NCBI RefSeq assembly: GCF_000215955.2
Contig: NZ_AFNV02000016.1
Coordinates: forward strand, 1 to 64,000
Source of the DNA: Salinisphaera shabanensis E1L3A
GTDB lineage: Bacteria; Pseudomonadota; Gammaproteobacteria; Nevskiales; Salinisphaeraceae
Length of the DNA stretch: 64,000 nt
Reading direction: 5' to 3'
Under the pieces are notes generated by a model. It had not been told where the DNA came from. It saw only the letters and a program-made list of their open reading frames with translations, and made no database searches. A program made the translations under genes and the position numbers. This document shows positions 20,623 through 31,630 of the stretch, piece by piece. Every line of letters starts with the position of its first letter. The stretch's first letter is position 1.

Positions 20623-21987
20623 TCAATAGGCGAATTCGGTGAACACCGGATCGACCGACTCATTCCAGCGGCCCGTATAGAGGTCGAGTAGCGTTTCGGC
20701 CGGTGTAACGCCGGTTTCTGCGATCTCGGCGAGCTGATCCAGATACATGCGCTCATCGCGATCCTGGCTGTCCAGGCGTGCGCGTCGCTCAAGCCCGCCT
20801 CGGGCGATAGCCACCACCTGCTTCGCGATATCCTGCAAGGTGCCGTCGCGAAACGGTGTTTTCAGGCCCTGCACCGGCGCTTCCCGGCGCAGCATATTGC
20901 GTTCGTCGGCAGTGAAATCGCGACACAGCTGCCAGGCTGCGTCGAGTGCTTCGCTGTCGTAGCATAGCCCGGCCCAGAGGGCAGGCAATGCGCACAGTCG
21001 GCGCCATGGCCCGCCGTCCGCGCCGCGCATTTCCATAAAGCGCTTGAGCCGTACTTCCGGGAACAGGGTGGTCAGATGATCGTCCCAGTCGGACAGCGTC
21101 GGCAGCTCGCCGGGCAGCGCCGGTAGCTTGCCGGCGAGGAAATCCCGGAACGACTGGCCCGAGGCATCGATATAGCGGCCGTCGCGGTAGACGAAATACA
21201 TGGGCACATCGAGCGCATACTCGATATAGCGCTCGAAACCCATGTCGTCGTCGAATACCCAGTCGAGCATGCCGGAGCGATCATTGTCGGTATCGGTCCA
21301 GATCTGGCTGCGATACGACACGAAACCGTTGGGTTTGCCCTCGGTGAACGGCGAGTTGGCAAACAACGCCGTGGCCACCGGCTGCAGGGCCAGGCCGACC
21401 CGGAATTTCTGGATCATATCGGCTTCGGAGCCGTAGTCGATATTCACCTGTACGGTGGATGTACGCAGCATCATGTCGAGGCCCAGGGTGCCGACCTTGG
21501 GCATGTAAGCCTTCATGATGTCGTAGCGCTGCTTCGGCATCCATGGGCAGTCTTCGCGCGCCCACTTGGGCTGAAAGCCCAGTCCGAGAAGTCCGACATT
21601 CATCTCGGCCGCGACTTCCTTGACCTGCTTGAGATGCACATAAATCTCGTCGCAGGTCTCATGCACGGTATCCAGCGGTGCGCCAGCGAGTTCCAACTGG
21701 CCGCCGGGTTCGAGCGTGATATGGCAACGGCCGAGTTCGAGCGCGACGAGATTGCCGTTTTCGTTCATCGGCTGCCAGCCGAACCGCTGCAACTTTTCCA
21801 GAAAGCTGCGAATACCGCGCTCGCCTTCATAGGGCAGCGGTTTGAGCGTGTCGCGGTCGAACACGAATTTTTCGTGCTCGGTGCCCAGGCGCCAGCGGCT
21901 CGGCGGCTTGCAGGCGTTTTCAAAATACTCGATGAGCTGGCGACGATCCGTGATCGTCGCGCCGCCGGATTGCGAAGGCGCCGACAT
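20623..21987 (-). CDS. gshA: Glutamate-cysteine ligase (plant/alphaproteobacterial type)
   Basis: This enzyme joins glutamate and cysteine, the first step of glutathione synthesis. At 454 residues it belongs to the family found in plants, alphaproteobacteria and xanthomonads, not the enteric GshA family. Diagnostic stretches are [33 protein letters not shown] (glutamate and ATP/Mg site), [54 protein letters not shown] and [12 protein letters not shown]. The ATG at 21987 is the first in frame near the conserved region. It is alone on the minus strand between plus-strand genes. gshB is not in the window. Confidence 0.93.
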   Translation of the reverse strand: MSAPSQSGGATITDRRQLIEYFENACKPPSRWRLGTEHEKFVFDRDTLKPLPYEGERGIRSFLEKLQRFGWQPMNENGNLVALELGRCHITLEPGGQLELAGAPLDTVHETCDEIYVHLKQVKEVAAEMNVGLLGLGFQPKWAREDCPWMPKQRYDIMKAYMPKVGTLGLDMMLRTSTVQVNIDYGSEADMIQKFRVGLALQPVATALFANSPFTEGKPNGFVSYRSQIWTDTDNDRSGMLDWVFDDDMGFERYIEYALDVPMYFVYRDGRYIDASGQSFRDFLAGKLPALPGELPTLSDWDDHLTTLFPEVRLKRFMEMRGADGGPWRRLCALPALWAGLCYDSEALDAAWQLCRDFTADERNMLRREAPVQGLKTPFRDGTLQDIAKQVVAIARGGLERRARLDSQDRDERMYLDQLAEIAETGVTPAETLLDLYTGRWNESVDPVFTEFAY

Positions 21988-22187
21988 GGACTCTCCAATC
22001 GGTCATGATCGCGGCCTTGGCGCGCGATTCATGCTGCAGTCTGAATTTGGCGCATGGTAACGTTAAAACGGGCGTTTCGGGATAGTTGGCGAATGCAATC
22101 AATACATGACGCGCGATGGCGGCCGCCCGCGCGCACGACTTGCGCCGCGTCTGGCGCCCGTGCCCGCAGCTTTGCTAGGAGTTCACG

Positions 22188-23063
22188 ATGAGTACGGCAC
22201 GCCTGAACGCCGGCCATTTCGACGCGCTGTTTCGACTGACACGCTTGCACAAGCCGATCGGTATTTTTCTGGTGGTCTGGCCCATGCTGTGGGCGCTGTG
22301 GCTGGCCGCCGGCGGTGTGCCTGATCTGTGGGTGCTCAGCGTGTTCGTACTCGGTGCGATTCTCATGCGTTCGGCTGGCTGCGTGATCAACGATTTTGCA
22401 GATCGCAAGATCGACGGCCACGTCAAACGTACAAAAGCACGGCCGCTGGCGACAGGCGAGGTGAGCTCACGTGAGGCGCTGGTCCTTTTCGCGGCGCTGT
22501 GCCTGACCGCGTTTGCGCTCGTGCTGACACTCAACGGCTTAACCATCGCGATGTCGTTCGTCGGGGCCGGACTGGCGGTGCTCTATCCGTTTACGAAGCG
22601 TCACACCCACTGGCCGCAGATGTTTCTCGGCGCCGCCTTTGGTTGGGCCGTGCCCATGGCGTTTGCTGCTCAGGCCCACGGCGTACCGCTGGGCGGCTGG
22701 CTGCTGTTTGCGGCCACGCTGATCTGGGCGCTGGTCTATGACACGTTCTATGCCATGGTCGACCGCGACGACGATCTCAAGATCGGCGTCAAATCCACCG
22801 CCATTCTCTGGGGGCGCTACGACCGTGCCGTGATCGGCGTGTTCCAATTGCTGTTTTTTGCGTTGCTGATCGGGGTCGGACGTGCGTTCGAACTGGGGTG
22901 GCTCTACTACCTCGGGCTGGTCGGTGGTGCTCTCATGGCCATCTATCATCAATGGCTGGCGCGACACCGTGATCGCGATGCCTGTTTCCGGGTATTCATG
23001 CAGCACAATGTGCTCGGCGGCATCATTTTTGCCGGCGTTGTGGCCGATCTCGCGATCCGCTAG
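22188..23063 (+). CDS. ubiA: 4-hydroxybenzoate polyprenyltransferase UbiA
   Basis: UbiA attaches the polyprenyl tail to 4-hydroxybenzoate in ubiquinone synthesis. It is an integral membrane protein of 291 residues with about eight to nine helices. The two Asp-rich prenyl-diphosphate motifs are visible: [23 protein letters not shown] and [20 protein letters not shown]. An AGGAG site precedes the ATG by 6 bases. It stands alone between divergent gshA and a hypothetical gene; ubiC is not adjacent. Confidence 0.96.
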   Translation: MSTARLNAGHFDALFRLTRLHKPIGIFLVVWPMLWALWLAAGGVPDLWVLSVFVLGAILMRSAGCVINDFADRKIDGHVKRTKARPLATGEVSSREALVLFAALCLTAFALVLTLNGLTIAMSFVGAGLAVLYPFTKRHTHWPQMFLGAAFGWAVPMAFAAQAHGVPLGGWLLFAATLIWALVYDTFYAMVDRDDDLKIGVKSTAILWGRYDRAVIGVFQLLFFALLIGVGRAFELGWLYYLGLVGGALMAIYHQWLARHRDRDACFRVFMQHNVLGGIIFAGVVADLAIR

Positions 23064-23096
23064 GGTGCCGCGATCGACTCACCTGCCACGGCTGCC

Positions 23097-24137
23097 ATGA
23101 TCGCGGTTCGTATTCTCGAAAAAGGCTTGTTCGAATGTTTCGACGCCGGGCTGACCGGCAGTAGTGACGCGCCGGTCAAGGTCGAAGTATCGGCGGTCGT
23201 CTGGGACGGGCACCGGCTGGTCATGGCCAGTGACAAGAACGTGCCCGGCGAACATCGCTCGCCAGTGTTCGCGCTCGACTGTGTCGATGGCCGGCCACAG
23301 CCGCAAACCCTGCGTTACTACACCGCGGATCTGATCCGCAACGCCGAGAAGTACGAGGATTTTGCGCTCACGGTCGGCGGCACGCATATCATTGCAACGA
23401 CCGGCTTCGATCGTGTCGACGGTGCTTCTTCCGAGCTTCATCACTACAACCGATTGCTTGTATGGCCGGTGGATGCGCCCGATGCGCCACGCCTGGTGGC
23501 CGAAAGTGAAGAGTCGGGCGTACGAAGTTCGGTGGATCTGCGCGCCGAGCTGGCCGCTGCGCTCGGCGCGCCGTATTACAAGGTCGAAGGGTTGGCGACC
23601 ATACCGGGGCGTTACGGCGGCAATGATCGGCTGTTGTTCGGTATCCGCGAAGTAGGCGACGACCATGAAAACTTCGACTATGTTTGTCGCGTAGTCGCTG
23701 TGCCTTATCGAATGGAAGGCGAGGATTTGGTGCTCACCGGCGAATTTGAAGTCGTCGACGACTTCGATCCGAGCGGCGTCGAGGACGTTCGCTTTGCGGT
23801 GGGGTTGTCGAGTCTCGAACACGACCCCGTCCATGACGGCTTGTATCTTTTGACCCGTTTCGAGGTCGAGGACGAGACCGGCGCAGAACAGGTGGGCGCC
23901 TACCTTTGGTGGCTGTCGCTGGACGACTTCTCTGCCCGGCGGGATCCCGCGCTGGTACGTAACGAAAGCGGTGGCGTGTTCGAGTTTGCCAACAAGGCGG
24001 AAGGCGTGGCCTTGCTCGGAGATGGGCGGCTGTTTGTGGTTTATGACCCGGATCGTGCGCTCGAGCTGGAAAGCGAGCATCCGCGCGATACACGTGAACC
24101 CCACGAGGCGCCGTACACGCTTTTGACCCTGGTCTGA
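23097..24137 (+). CDS. Hypothetical protein, probably beta-propeller-like
   Basis: A 346-residue acidic protein I cannot name. It has no signal peptide and no membrane segment, so it is probably cytoplasmic. It looks beta-rich, with blade-like repeats: KVEVSAVVWDGHRLVMASD, EGLATIPGRYGGNDRLLFGIRE, FAVGLSSLEHDPVHDGLYLLTR and EGVALLGDGRLFVVYDPDRAL. These recall DUF3616 and phytase-like esterase proteins that fold as propellers, but this is only a resemblance of pattern. It starts 33 bases after ubiA and ends 32 before bioA, all on the plus strand, so it is probably cotranscribed with them. Confidence 0.75.
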   Translation: MIAVRILEKGLFECFDAGLTGSSDAPVKVEVSAVVWDGHRLVMASDKNVPGEHRSPVFALDCVDGRPQPQTLRYYTADLIRNAEKYEDFALTVGGTHIIATTGFDRVDGASSELHHYNRLLVWPVDAPDAPRLVAESEESGVRSSVDLRAELAAALGAPYYKVEGLATIPGRYGGNDRLLFGIREVGDDHENFDYVCRVVAVPYRMEGEDLVLTGEFEVVDDFDPSGVEDVRFAVGLSSLEHDPVHDGLYLLTRFEVEDETGAEQVGAYLWWLSLDDFSARRDPALVRNESGGVFEFANKAEGVALLGDGRLFVVYDPDRALELESEHPRDTREPHEAPYTLLTLV

Positions 24138-24169
24138 CTCTGATACCGAATTTGCAACCGTGAGCCCCT

Positions 24170-25528
24170 ATGAACAATGCCGAGTTGATCGCCCGCGATC
24201 TGAACGTCGTCTGGCATCCCTGTACCCAGATGAAGGACACCGAAGCCATCCCGCCGGTGCCGATCAAGCGCGGCGAGGGCGTCTGGCTGGAAGACTTCGA
24301 CGGTAACCGCTATATCGATGCGGTGAGTTCCTGGTGGGTCAATATCTTCGGCCACGCCAACCCGGCCATCAACGACCGCATCAAGACCCAGCTGGATACG
24401 CTCGAACATGTAATGCTGGCTGGCTTTTCCCACGAGCCGGCGGTGGAACTGGCCGAGCGTCTGGTCGATTTGACGCCGGCCGGCCTTACGCGCGCGTTCT
24501 ACGCCGACAACGGCTCGGCCGCGGTGGAAGTCGCGCTGAAGATGAGTTTCCACTACTGGCGCAATACAGGGCACGGTGAGAAGACGCGCTTCATCAACCT
24601 GAGTAACAGCTATCACGGTGAAACGCTGGGTGCGCTCGCCGTCGGTGATGTCGATCTCTACAAGAAGACCTACGAACCGCTGTTGCTCAAGCCGCTCACC
24701 GCGCGCTCGCCGGATTGCTACGAACGCGAGCCGGGCATGAGCTGGGAAGCGCATAGCCGCGCGGTGTTTGCGGATATGGAAGCGCTGCTTGCCGAGCATG
24801 CCCACGAGACCTGCGCGGTGATCGTGGAACCGCTGCTTCAGTGTGCCGGGCATATGCGCATGTATCACCCGGTCTATCTCGAACTGCTGCGCGAGGCCTG
24901 CGATCGCTACGGGGTCCATCTGATTGCCGACGAGATCGCGGTCGGCTTCGGCCGAACCGGCACGCTGTTCGCCTGCGAGCAGGCCGGCGCGCACGGTATC
25001 TCGCCCGATTTCATGTGCCTGTCCAAAGGGTTGACAGCAGGTTATCTGCCGCTGTCGATCACGATGACAACCGACGATATCTATGCGGCCTTCTACGACG
25101 ACTACGCCAATCTCACCGCGTTTCTGCACTCGCATTCCTATACCGGCAATCCGCTGGCCTGTGCGGCCGCGCTAGCCACGCTCGACGAGTTCGAGCGCCG
25201 CGACCAGATCGCGGTCAATCGTGGTTTGGCTCAGCACATGGCCGATGCCGTTGCGCCGCTGGCCGATCATCCGAATGTGGCCGAGGTGCGCCAGACCGGT
25301 ATGGTGTTGGCGATCGAAATGGTTGCAGACAAAACGACTAAAACACCGTTCGACTGGCGCGAGCGCCGCGGCATTCGCGTTTATCGGCATGCGCTCAGCC
25401 AGGGCGCGCTGTTACGTCCTCTGGGCGACGTGATCTATTTCATGCCGCCTTATGTGATTACGCCCGAACAGATCGCGCATCTGGGCGAAGTCGCTGCACA
25501 AGGCATCGAACGCGCTGTCTCGACTTGA
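24170..25528 (+). CDS. bioA: Adenosylmethionine-8-amino-7-oxononanoate aminotransferase
   Basis: BioA moves the amino group of S-adenosylmethionine to 7-keto-8-aminopelargonate in biotin synthesis. The 452-residue class III aminotransferase shows the BioA hallmark WHPCTQMKD (about residues 15-23), VSSWWVNIFGHANP, FYADNGSAAVEVALKMSF, IADEIAVGFGRTG (PLP Asp254) and LSKGLTAGYLPLS with the Schiff-base Lys286. Length is typical. The other bio genes are not in the window. It is the last gene of the block inserted between carB and greA and is followed by a terminator. Confidence 0.97.
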   Translation: MNNAELIARDLNVVWHPCTQMKDTEAIPPVPIKRGEGVWLEDFDGNRYIDAVSSWWVNIFGHANPAINDRIKTQLDTLEHVMLAGFSHEPAVELAERLVDLTPAGLTRAFYADNGSAAVEVALKMSFHYWRNTGHGEKTRFINLSNSYHGETLGALAVGDVDLYKKTYEPLLLKPLTARSPDCYEREPGMSWEAHSRAVFADMEALLAEHAHETCAVIVEPLLQCAGHMRMYHPVYLELLREACDRYGVHLIADEIAVGFGRTGTLFACEQAGAHGISPDFMCLSKGLTAGYLPLSITMTTDDIYAAFYDDYANLTAFLHSHSYTGNPLACAAALATLDEFERRDQIAVNRGLAQHMADAVAPLADHPNVAEVRQTGMVLAIEMVADKTTKTPFDWRERRGIRVYRHALSQGALLRPLGDVIYFMPPYVITPEQIAHLGEVAAQGIERAVST

Positions 25529-25606
25529 GTCGAAAGCGCTGCTAGCCTGACGGTATCTGGTTTGCACCGGGCCAGACACAACCGATTCTTGCACCCGCAA
25601 ACGAGA

Positions 25607-25636
25607 AACGGTCGCCGAAATGGCGGCCGTTTTGTT
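25607..25636 (+). terminator. Terminator between bioA and greA
   Basis: A 10-bp stem with one G-U pair (25607-25616 with 25622-25631) and a 5-base loop leads into TTTTGTTTT. It separates bioA from greA. Confidence 0.8.
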
Positions 25637-25665
25637 TTCGGGTGATTTGTTTTTGAGGTAGAGCG

Positions 25666-26148
25666 ATGGACAAGACACCGCTGACGCAAAACGGCGCCGA
25701 CGCGCTCCGAGACGAGCTCAAGCGACTCAAAAAGACCGAGCGCCCGCGTATCGTCGCGGCAATCGAAGAAGCGCGCGCCCACGGCGATCTCAAGGAGAAC
25801 GCCGAATATCACGCCGCCAAGGAAGAGCAGGGCTTCAACGAAGGTCGTATCAACGATATCGAGTCCAAGCTCGCGACGGCGCAGATCATCGATGTCGCCC
25901 GCGTCGGTGCGCAGGCGAACGGCCGCGTGGTATTTGGCGCGACCCTCGATCTGGCCGATGAAGACAGCGGCGAAGAGTTTACCTACCAGATCGTTGGCGA
26001 AGACGAAGCCGATATCAAAAAAGGCTTGCTGTCGTTCGCCTCGCCGATCGCACGTGCGCTGATCGGCAAGACTGAAGGTGATGTCGTTGATATCGATGTG
26101 CCCGGTGGGCGCCGCACACTCGAAATTGTCGAGGTACGTTATATCTGA
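25666..26148 (+). CDS. greA: Transcription elongation factor GreA
   Basis: GreA enters the RNA polymerase secondary channel and stimulates cleavage of backtracked RNA. The 160-residue protein has the N-terminal coiled coil with the acidic tip ([26 protein letters not shown]) and the C-terminal FKBP-like domain ([33 protein letters not shown]). Length is normal. It resumes the conserved order greA-yhbY-rlmE-ftsH that in Pseudomonas follows carB directly. Confidence 0.98.
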   Translation: MDKTPLTQNGADALRDELKRLKKTERPRIVAAIEEARAHGDLKENAEYHAAKEEQGFNEGRINDIESKLATAQIIDVARVGAQANGRVVFGATLDLADEDSGEEFTYQIVGEDEADIKKGLLSFASPIARALIGKTEGDVVDIDVPGGRRTLEIVEVRYI

Positions 26149-26218
26149 TCGGCCGCGCTAATGCGGCGAGCGGATTGACCGGCTGGGTTGCCTGTCGCGC
26201 GATTCGACCGACATTGCT

Positions 26219-26503
26219 CTACGCTTTTTCGGGATTGGGGCGATACAGTGTCGCCGTGCGTCCGATCTGCTGTACACAGGCCGAATCGAGGCGCTCGCAG
26301 ATCTGTTCGACTTCGCTGCGTCGATCCTGCTTGTCGTCGGTGGCGAGTTTGATCTTCACGAGTTCATGATCGAACAGGGCACGGTCGATTTCTGCCAGCA
26401 CGGGCTCGCTCAATCCGGCCGCGCCGGTTTGCACGACAGGCTTGAGATGATGGGCCTGTTTCTTGAGCGCGCGGCGGGTTGCGGCATCGAGGTCTAGGGA
26501 CAT
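26219..26503 (-). CDS. yhbY: Ribosome assembly RNA-binding protein YhbY
   Basis: A 94-residue CRS1/YhbY (CRM) domain protein that binds pre-50S particles. The signature is ALKKQAHHLKPVVQTGAAGLSEPVLAEIDRAL, which includes the GxxG-like loop, followed by HELVKIK. The ATG at 26503 opens the conserved MSLDLDAATRRALKK; the frame continues to 26599 without conserved sequence. It is divergent from rlmE with 49 bases between the starts, a common arrangement. Confidence 0.93.
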   Translation of the reverse strand: MSLDLDAATRRALKKQAHHLKPVVQTGAAGLSEPVLAEIDRALFDHELVKIKLATDDKQDRRSEVEQICERLDSACVQQIGRTATLYRPNPEKA

Positions 26504-26552
26504 TGGCGGTTTCACGACAGCTGGCTGAAAACAGCGCAACAGTATACGACCC

Positions 26553-27170
26553 ATGAGCAAGCGCAGCGATACACGCCGCTGGCTGGACAAGCATCGCAAC
26601 GATCCTTACGTCCGGGCAGCCCAGAAGGATAATTACCGCACACGCGCGGTTTACAAGCTTGCTGAGGTAGACGAGCGCGACCAGCTGCTCAAATCCAAGC
26701 AGTGTATTGTCGACCTGGGCGCGGCGCCGGGTGGCTGGAGCCAGTACTGTCGTCGTCAGCGGCCGCAGGCGCGAGTGGTCGCACTGGATCGGCTGGATAT
26801 GAAGCCGATAGACGGGGTGGATTTTCTCAACGTCGATTTTGCCGAGCAGGCCGGGGTCGATACGCTGATGGAAACGCTGGGCAGCGATCGCGTCGATCTT
26901 GTACTTTCGGACATGGCCCCCAATTTGACAGGGATCATGGTGGCCGATCAGGCCGGCGTGATGCAGTTGGCCGAACTCGCACTGGATCTGTGCGCCTCGG
27001 TGCTGGATGCGGACGGCGACCTGTTTATGAAAGTGTTTCAGGGCGAGGGGTTCGATGAAATGCTGGTCGATATGCGCAAACGCTTTCGGCGTGTGGCGGT
27101 GCGCAAGCCCAAGGCCTCGCGAGACGCCAGTCGAGAGATGTATCTGCTGGGCCAGGGCTGGCGTACATAG
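26553..27170 (+). CDS. rlmE: 23S rRNA (uridine-2'-O)-methyltransferase RlmE
   Basis: RlmE (FtsJ/RrmJ) methylates U2552 of 23S rRNA with S-adenosylmethionine, a late step in 50S assembly. The 205-residue protein begins with SDTRRWLDKHRNDPYVRAAQKDNYRTRAVYKL, then the SAM motif VDLGAAPGGWSQYC, and the catalytic Asp in VLSDMAPNLTG; later KVFQGEGFDE and RKPKASRDASREMYLLG. Length is normal. It is followed by ftsH as in many gammaproteobacteria. Confidence 0.97.
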   Translation: MSKRSDTRRWLDKHRNDPYVRAAQKDNYRTRAVYKLAEVDERDQLLKSKQCIVDLGAAPGGWSQYCRRQRPQARVVALDRLDMKPIDGVDFLNVDFAEQAGVDTLMETLGSDRVDLVLSDMAPNLTGIMVADQAGVMQLAELALDLCASVLDADGDLFMKVFQGEGFDEMLVDMRKRFRRVAVRKPKASRDASREMYLLGQGWRT

Positions 27171-27276
27171 ACCGAAGGATAAAGCAGCGGGCCGGCAGGC
27201 CGATTGTTTATACTGTCCGGCATAGGGGCCGGACGCCAATCATACGACCGCCAGATCGCGGTCGAGGATGTAGATC

Positions 27277-29238
27277 TTGAACGAACTAGCTAAGAATCTG
27301 CTGTTGTGGGTCGTGATCGCGCTCGTGTTGATGAGCGTGTTCTCGAGCTTCGCACCGTCGACGTCGAACGCTAACGAGGTGCCGTACTCGCAGTTCCTCG
27401 ATCAGGTCGAAAACGGCAGCGTATCGCAGGTCAATATCGAGGATCAGCGGATTCGCGGCCAGCTCAAGTCGGGTCAGAAGTTCGCGACTTTCAGCCCGGA
27501 ATCCGACAACAAGGCCATGATCGGAACGCTGCGCGAGTATGATGTCGAGATCGTCGGCGAGCCGCCGGATCAGGGTTCGTTCCTCAAGCAGATTCTTATC
27601 TCCTGGTTCCCGTTCCTGCTGCTGATCGGCGTATGGATCTATTTCATGCGCCAGATGCAGGGTGGCGGCGGTGGCCGTGGTGCCATGTCCTTCGGCAAGT
27701 CGAAGGCGCGCATGATGCAGGCCGACCAGGTCAAGATCACCTTCGCCGATGTGGCCGGTGTGGAAGAGGCCAAGTCCGAGGTGCAGGAACTCGTCGAGTT
27801 CCTCTCCGAGCCGGGTAAGTTCCAGCGCGTCGGCGGCAAGATCCCGCGCGGTGTGCTCATGGTCGGCTCGCCGGGTACCGGCAAGACCTTGCTCGCCAAG
27901 GCCATTGCGGGCGAAGCGGGCGTACCGTTCTTCTCGATCTCGGGCTCCGACTTCGTCGAGATGTTCGTGGGCGTGGGCGCCTCGCGTGTGCGCGACATGT
28001 TCGAGCAGGCCAAGAAGCAGTCGCCCTGCATTATCTTTATCGACGAAATCGACGCGGTCGGTCGCCAGCGTGGCGCGGGCCTGGGTGGCGGCCACGACGA
28101 GCGCGAACAGACGCTCAACCAGCTGCTGGTCGAAATGGACGGCTTCGAGGGTAGCGAGGGCGTGATCGTGATCGCCGCCACCAACCGTCCTGACGTGCTT
28201 GATCCGGCGCTGCTGCGCCCCGGTCGTTTCGACCGTCAGGTCGTGGTGCCGCTGCCGGACGTGCGCGGCCGTGAGCAGATTCTGAAAGTTCACATGAAGA
28301 ACGTGCCGATTCACGACAACGTGAAGGCATCGATCATCGCGCGCGGCTGCCCAGGCTTTTCCGGTGCGGACCTTGCCAACCTGGTGAACGAGGCCGCGTT
28401 GTTCGCCGCGCGTGCGAACAAGAAGCTCGTGGTGCAGGAAGACTTCGAGCGTGCCAAGGACAAGATCATGATGGGCGCCGAGCGCAAGTCCATGGTCATG
28501 ACCGAGGACGAGAAGCGCCTGACTGCCTATCACGAGGCCGGGCACGCCATCATCGGCCTGACCGTGCCGCAGCATGATCCCGTTCACAAGGTGACCATCG
28601 TGCCGCGTGGGCGTGCGCTTGGTGTGACCATGTTCCTGCCGGAAGAAGATCGCTACAGCTATTCCAAGCAGCGTCTGATCAGCCAGATCTGCACCCTCTA
28701 CGGCGGGCGTCTGGCCGAGGAAATCATCTTCGGCAAGGAAGCCGTGACCACCGGTGCCTCGAACGATATCGAGCGGGTGACCGAAATCGCCCGCAACATG
28801 GTCACCAAGTGGGGTCTGTCCGATCGCCTGGGCCCGATTGCCTACGATACGGAAGACAATCAGCCGTTCCTGGGCAAGGCCGCAAGTCAGTCCAGCGGTA
28901 TTTCCGATGAAACGGCGCATGCCATCGACAAGGAAATTCGTTCCATCATCGACGGCTGCTACGAGCGGGCCAAGCAGATCCTCGAAGATCATATGGACAA
29001 GCTGCATCTGATGTCGGATGCGCTGATGAAGTATGAAACCATCGATCGCAAGCAGATCGACGAGATCATGCAGGGCCGCGAGCCGGGCCCGCCGGAAAGC
29101 TGGGACGACTCGGATACGCCGAGCTCCGGTGGCGGCAATACGCCGACCGCCAGCGCACCGGATTCCGGTACGCCGTCCGACAGTCAGGACAAGGATGACA
29201 AGGGTGTGCCGAGCCCGGCGCATCATCGCGAATCCTGA
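27277..29238 (+). CDS. ftsH: ATP-dependent zinc metalloprotease FtsH
   Basis: FtsH is a membrane-anchored AAA+ protease that degrades membrane proteins and regulators such as sigma-32 and LpxC. The 653-residue protein has two N-terminal membrane helices (about residues 5-25 and 107-125) flanking a periplasmic domain, Walker A GSPGTGKT, Walker [12 protein letters not shown], the second region of homology with the arginine finger [20 protein letters not shown], and the zinc site HEAGHAI. The C-terminal tail is rich in Gly, Ser, Pro and Asp. The start codon is a TTG at 27277. A TATACT at 27209-27214 may be its -10 box, but no good -35 is visible. Confidence 0.98.
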   Translation: MNELAKNLLLWVVIALVLMSVFSSFAPSTSNANEVPYSQFLDQVENGSVSQVNIEDQRIRGQLKSGQKFATFSPESDNKAMIGTLREYDVEIVGEPPDQGSFLKQILISWFPFLLLIGVWIYFMRQMQGGGGGRGAMSFGKSKARMMQADQVKITFADVAGVEEAKSEVQELVEFLSEPGKFQRVGGKIPRGVLMVGSPGTGKTLLAKAIAGEAGVPFFSISGSDFVEMFVGVGASRVRDMFEQAKKQSPCIIFIDEIDAVGRQRGAGLGGGHDEREQTLNQLLVEMDGFEGSEGVIVIAATNRPDVLDPALLRPGRFDRQVVVPLPDVRGREQILKVHMKNVPIHDNVKASIIARGCPGFSGADLANLVNEAALFAARANKKLVVQEDFERAKDKIMMGAERKSMVMTEDEKRLTAYHEAGHAIIGLTVPQHDPVHKVTIVPRGRALGVTMFLPEEDRYSYSKQRLISQICTLYGGRLAEEIIFGKEAVTTGASNDIERVTEIARNMVTKWGLSDRLGPIAYDTEDNQPFLGKAASQSSGISDETAHAIDKEIRSIIDGCYERAKQILEDHMDKLHLMSDALMKYETIDRKQIDEIMQGREPGPPESWDDSDTPSSGGGNTPTASAPDSGTPSDSQDKDDKGVPSPAHHRES

Positions 29239-29258
29239 TCTCGATTCGTATTTTAAAG

Positions 29259-29288
29259 AGCCGGCAGGCTGAACCTGCCGGCTTTTTT
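29259..29288 (+). terminator. Rho-independent terminator after ftsH
   Basis: A 10-bp stem (29259-29268 with 29274-29283) and a 5-base loop are followed by six T. Confidence 0.92.
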
Positions 29289-29351
29289 AATTCGAACGAA
29301 GAATACGACTAGTATCTTTCAGGCTTTTCATGGTTGCGCTCGGAATCCTTC

Positions 29352-30182
29352 GTGCAGTTAAACAGTCGTAACAGAACGCTGGATCTTGCCCGCCCGGTCG
29401 TCATGGGCATTCTCAACGTCACGCCGGATTCCTTCTCGGACGGCGGTGCGTATGTCGAAACGGCACGCGCACTCGATCATGCGCTGGGCATGGTAGAGCA
29501 GGGTGCCGCCATCGTTGATGTCGGCGGCGAGTCCACGCGGCCGGGCGCCGACCCGGTCGATGAGCGCGAGGAGATGGCACGCGTGTTGCCGCTCATCGAG
29601 GCGCTACGCGCCCATAGCGACGTCTTCATCTCGATCGATACGATCAAGCCTCGGGTCATGCGCGAAGCCTGCGCGGCCGGAGCGGACATGATCAACGACG
29701 TCATGGCGCTACGTGCGCCGGGCGCGCTTGAGGCCGCATGCGATACGCAGGCAGCCGTGTGTCTCATGCACATGCAGGGCCAGCCGCGCACCATGCAGAA
29801 GGCGCCTGTTTATGATGATGTCGTCGCTGACGTGCGGTCATTTCTCGGTGCGCGCGTGGCCGCCTGCCGTGATGCGGGTATTGATGACAGCCGTATTTGT
29901 CTCGATCCCGGGTTCGGGTTCGGCAAGACGCTCGAGCACAATCTTGCGCTGATGCGAAACCTGCACGCCTTTGTTGGCGACGGCTACCCGGTTCTCGTCG
30001 GGGTGTCGCGTAAATCCATGTTCGTAAAGCTGCATGGCCACGACGATATGAGCAGTCGTATTCACGCCAGTGTGACGTCAGCATTCTGGGCGGCCACTCA
30101 GGGGGCGGGTATCATTCGCAGCCACGATGTGGCTCATACCGTCGAGGCGCTTACGCTCGCCGCGGCGCTGGCCGATAACTAG
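29352..30182 (+). CDS. folP: Dihydropteroate synthase
   Basis: FolP condenses p-aminobenzoate with hydroxymethyl-dihydropterin diphosphate in folate synthesis; it is the sulfonamide target. The 276-residue TIM barrel has [72 protein letters not shown] and GVSRKSMF, all family loops. GTG at 29352 is chosen because it gives 18 residues before the VMGILN motif, as in Escherichia coli; TTG at 29334 is also in frame. It is closely followed by glmM (29 bases). Confidence 0.96.
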   Translation: MQLNSRNRTLDLARPVVMGILNVTPDSFSDGGAYVETARALDHALGMVEQGAAIVDVGGESTRPGADPVDEREEMARVLPLIEALRAHSDVFISIDTIKPRVMREACAAGADMINDVMALRAPGALEAACDTQAAVCLMHMQGQPRTMQKAPVYDDVVADVRSFLGARVAACRDAGIDDSRICLDPGFGFGKTLEHNLALMRNLHAFVGDGYPVLVGVSRKSMFVKLHGHDDMSSRIHASVTSAFWAATQGAGIIRSHDVAHTVEALTLAAALADN

Positions 30183-30211
30183 CATTCGAATTGAACAAGG
30201 AAGACGCGATC

Positions 30212-31597
30212 GTGGCGCAGCGATATTTTGGAACGGACGGCATTCGGGGCGAAGTCGGTGAGGCGCCGCTGACGCCGGATTTCGCGCTCAAGCTCGGTTG
30301 GGCCGCAGGCCGCGTTCTCGTGCGCCGACTCGGCGAGCGGGGGGTGCCGGAAAGTGCGGGCGAGCGCGCCCAGGTGCTCATCGGCAAGGACACCCGTTTG
30401 TCCGGTTATATGTTCGAGTCTGCGCTCGAAGCCGGGTTTGCCGCCGCCGGAGTGGATGTGCTTCTGGTCGGGCCGCTGCCGACGCCGGCGATTGCCTATC
30501 TTGCGCGCACCTTTCGTGCCGCTGCGGGCGTGGTGATCAGTGCCTCGCACAACCCGTTTTCCGACAACGGCTTCAAGTTCTTTTCGCATTACGGCCAGAA
30601 ATTGCCGGACGATGTCGAAGCCGAGATCGAGGCTGAACTCGAACAGCCGCTGGTCTGTGTGGATTCGGATCGTCTGGGTCGCGCGCGGCGTGTAGAAAGC
30701 GCGCCCGGGCGTTATATCGAGTTCTGTAAATCGACTGCGCGCTTCGAAAACGGCGGCTTGTCGGGTATGAAGATCGTGCTCGACTGCGCGCATGGGGCGA
30801 CTTATCACGTAGCCCCCGACGTGTTCCGGGAGCTGGGCGCGCAGGTCACGGTGCTCGGTGCGTCGCCGGATGGTTTGAACATCAACCGCGATGTCGGGTC
30901 GACCCATCCGAAAGGTCTGTCCGAAGCGGTGCGTGCCCACAGTGCGGACGTCGGGATTGCACTGGATGGCGACGGCGATCGCTGCATCATGGTCGATAAT
31001 GAAGGCAATATCGTCGATGGCGATCAGCTGCTCTACGTGATCGCGAATGCGCGCCGTGAAGCCGGCGAACTGCAGGGCGCGGTCGTGGGCACGCTGATGA
31101 GCAATCTCGGGCTTGCGCTTGCATTCAAACGCGACGGGGTGGGCTTCGAGCGTGCCAAGGTCGGGGATCGTTATGTTTTCGAGCGCCTCCAGGCGCTGGG
31201 CGCCAACATCGGCGGCGAATCGTCGGGCCATATCCTGTGTCTGGATCGGGCGACGACGGGCGACGGTATCGTGTCTGCGCTACAGGTGCTGGCGGCGATG
31301 GTCGCGTCAGGCGCGAGCCTGCAGGCCTTGGTGATGCCCGTCGACAAGTGCCCGCAGACGTTGATCAACGTACGCATAACGCGCGGCAGTGCCGATACGC
31401 TCATGCAGGATGCGCAGGTCATCGAGGCGGTGCGCGATGTCGAGAATGCGCTCGGTGAGGAAGGTCGCGTATTATTGCGCCCCTCGGGTACCGAGCCGCT
31501 GCTGCGCGTGATGGTCGAAGGCACGGACGCGGCGGCAGTCGAAGACTGCGCCAACCGGCTTGCCGAGAGTGTGCGTCAGGCCGCTGCAGCTGCCTGA
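30212..31597 (+). CDS. glmM: Phosphoglucosamine mutase
   Basis: GlmM interconverts glucosamine-6-phosphate and glucosamine-1-phosphate for peptidoglycan and lipopolysaccharide. The 461-residue protein opens with [13 protein letters not shown], has the phosphoserine loop [18 protein letters not shown], the Mg2+ loop [12 protein letters not shown], the sugar-binding [12 protein letters not shown], and the phosphate-binding [12 protein letters not shown] near the end. GTG at 30212 follows AAGGA at a good distance and is preferred to the in-frame TTG at 30191. It lies between folP and tpiA. Confidence 0.97.
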   Translation: MAQRYFGTDGIRGEVGEAPLTPDFALKLGWAAGRVLVRRLGERGVPESAGERAQVLIGKDTRLSGYMFESALEAGFAAAGVDVLLVGPLPTPAIAYLARTFRAAAGVVISASHNPFSDNGFKFFSHYGQKLPDDVEAEIEAELEQPLVCVDSDRLGRARRVESAPGRYIEFCKSTARFENGGLSGMKIVLDCAHGATYHVAPDVFRELGAQVTVLGASPDGLNINRDVGSTHPKGLSEAVRAHSADVGIALDGDGDRCIMVDNEGNIVDGDQLLYVIANARREAGELQGAVVGTLMSNLGLALAFKRDGVGFERAKVGDRYVFERLQALGANIGGESSGHILCLDRATTGDGIVSALQVLAAMVASGASLQALVMPVDKCPQTLINVRITRGSADTLMQDAQVIEAVRDVENALGEEGRVLLRPSGTEPLLRVMVEGTDAAAVEDCANRLAESVRQAAAAA

Positions 31598-31630
31598 AGG
31601 CAATAAACAGAACGACGAAAAGGATATTCG

